A stretch of DNA of 5,410 bases from Gemmataceae bacterium (GTDB taxonomy: Bacteria > Planctomycetota > Planctomycetia > Gemmatales > Gemmataceae): NCBI GenBank assembly GCA_026418875.1, contig JAOAAM010000328.1, positions 1 through 5,410 of the forward strand. The letters run 5' to 3'. Made by a program: the position numbers and the translations under genes. The notes below the pieces were generated by a model that was not told the origin of the DNA, did not search any database, and worked only from the letters and a program-made list of their open reading frames with translations. Positions 5,356-5,410 of the stretch are shown in pieces; the stretch's first letter is position 1; each line of letters starts with the position of its first letter.

Positions 5356-5377
5356 CCTACCTACCTAGGTAGATAGG
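5356..5377. promoter_or_regulatory. 22-bp palindrome downstream of the predicted promoter, operator-like
   Basis: CCTACCTACCT (5356-5366) is followed directly by AGGTAGATAGG (5367-5377): arms of eleven bases with a single mismatch, centred on CCTAGG, and a perfect 12-bp palindrome (CTACCTAGGTAG) in the middle. It lies about ten bases after the predicted transcription start, a typical place for a repressor to block elongation or initiation. The gapless symmetry fits a dimeric DNA-binding protein better than an RNA hairpin, which would have no loop. The protein that binds is unknown; autoregulation by the next gene is a guess. Confidence 0.5.
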
Positions 5378-5410
5378 GGCGGGGGAGTTCTATTTTATAT
5401 ATCACTATGT

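Noticed and set aside
5294..5410. tRNA gene or tRNA-derived attachment site in the terminal segment
   Set aside because: No cloverleaf arms, no GTTCGA-type T-loop and no acceptor pairing could be found.

Overview
The window looks like a piece of a planctomycete chromosome, probably family Gemmataceae or a close relative. The main reason is the first 2 kb: the 3' end of a DUF1553 (PSD1) gene followed by a DUF1501 gene, a tandem pair that is hugely expanded in Planctomycetes. High GC content and a twin-arginine leader on the DUF1501 protein fit. The species cannot be named from sequence alone.

Layout. (1) Positions 2-616: C-terminal part of a DUF1553 protein, truncated by the window edge. (2) 659-1960: complete DUF1501 protein with a Tat-type signal, 42 bp downstream and probably in the same operon. 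(3) 1961-2228: non-coding gap with a GC-rich hairpin after the DUF1501 stop, a second perfect small hairpin and a 14-bp direct repeat. (4) 2229-4760: an 843-residue replication protein joining an archaeo-eukaryotic-type primase-polymerase (Prim-Pol) domain, a primase C-terminal-like helical segment, a DUF3987 P-loop ATPase (helicase-like) domain, a predicted winged-helix segment and a Ser/Glu/Lys repeat tail. Such proteins are typical of plasmids, phages and integrated elements. (5) 4761-5410: about 650 bp without a convincing gene but densely structured.

That last region is the most interesting part. It holds 22 copies of a 12-bp core, GTCTACGAAACC, in two head-to-head blocks. Ten copies lie on the + strand with irregular 16-19 bp spacing and two strictly alternating spacer types. 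Then comes an imperfect palindromic centre. Then twelve copies lie on the - strand with identical cores and an exact 17-bp period. Downstream are a canonical G-quadruplex motif, a nested hairpin, an AT-rich stretch with a good sigma70-like promoter, and a near-perfect 22-bp palindrome just after the predicted transcription start.

Inference: a primase-helicase gene next to iteron-like repeats, a G-rich block and an AT-rich segment resembles the replication module of a mobile or formerly mobile element (initiator, iterons, unwinding region). The alternatives are an expanded satellite-type repeat dispersed in the genome, or a long-hairpin transcription terminator. The sequence alone does not decide between them. 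No integrase, tRNA gene, att site, CRISPR array or insertion sequence is visible in the window.
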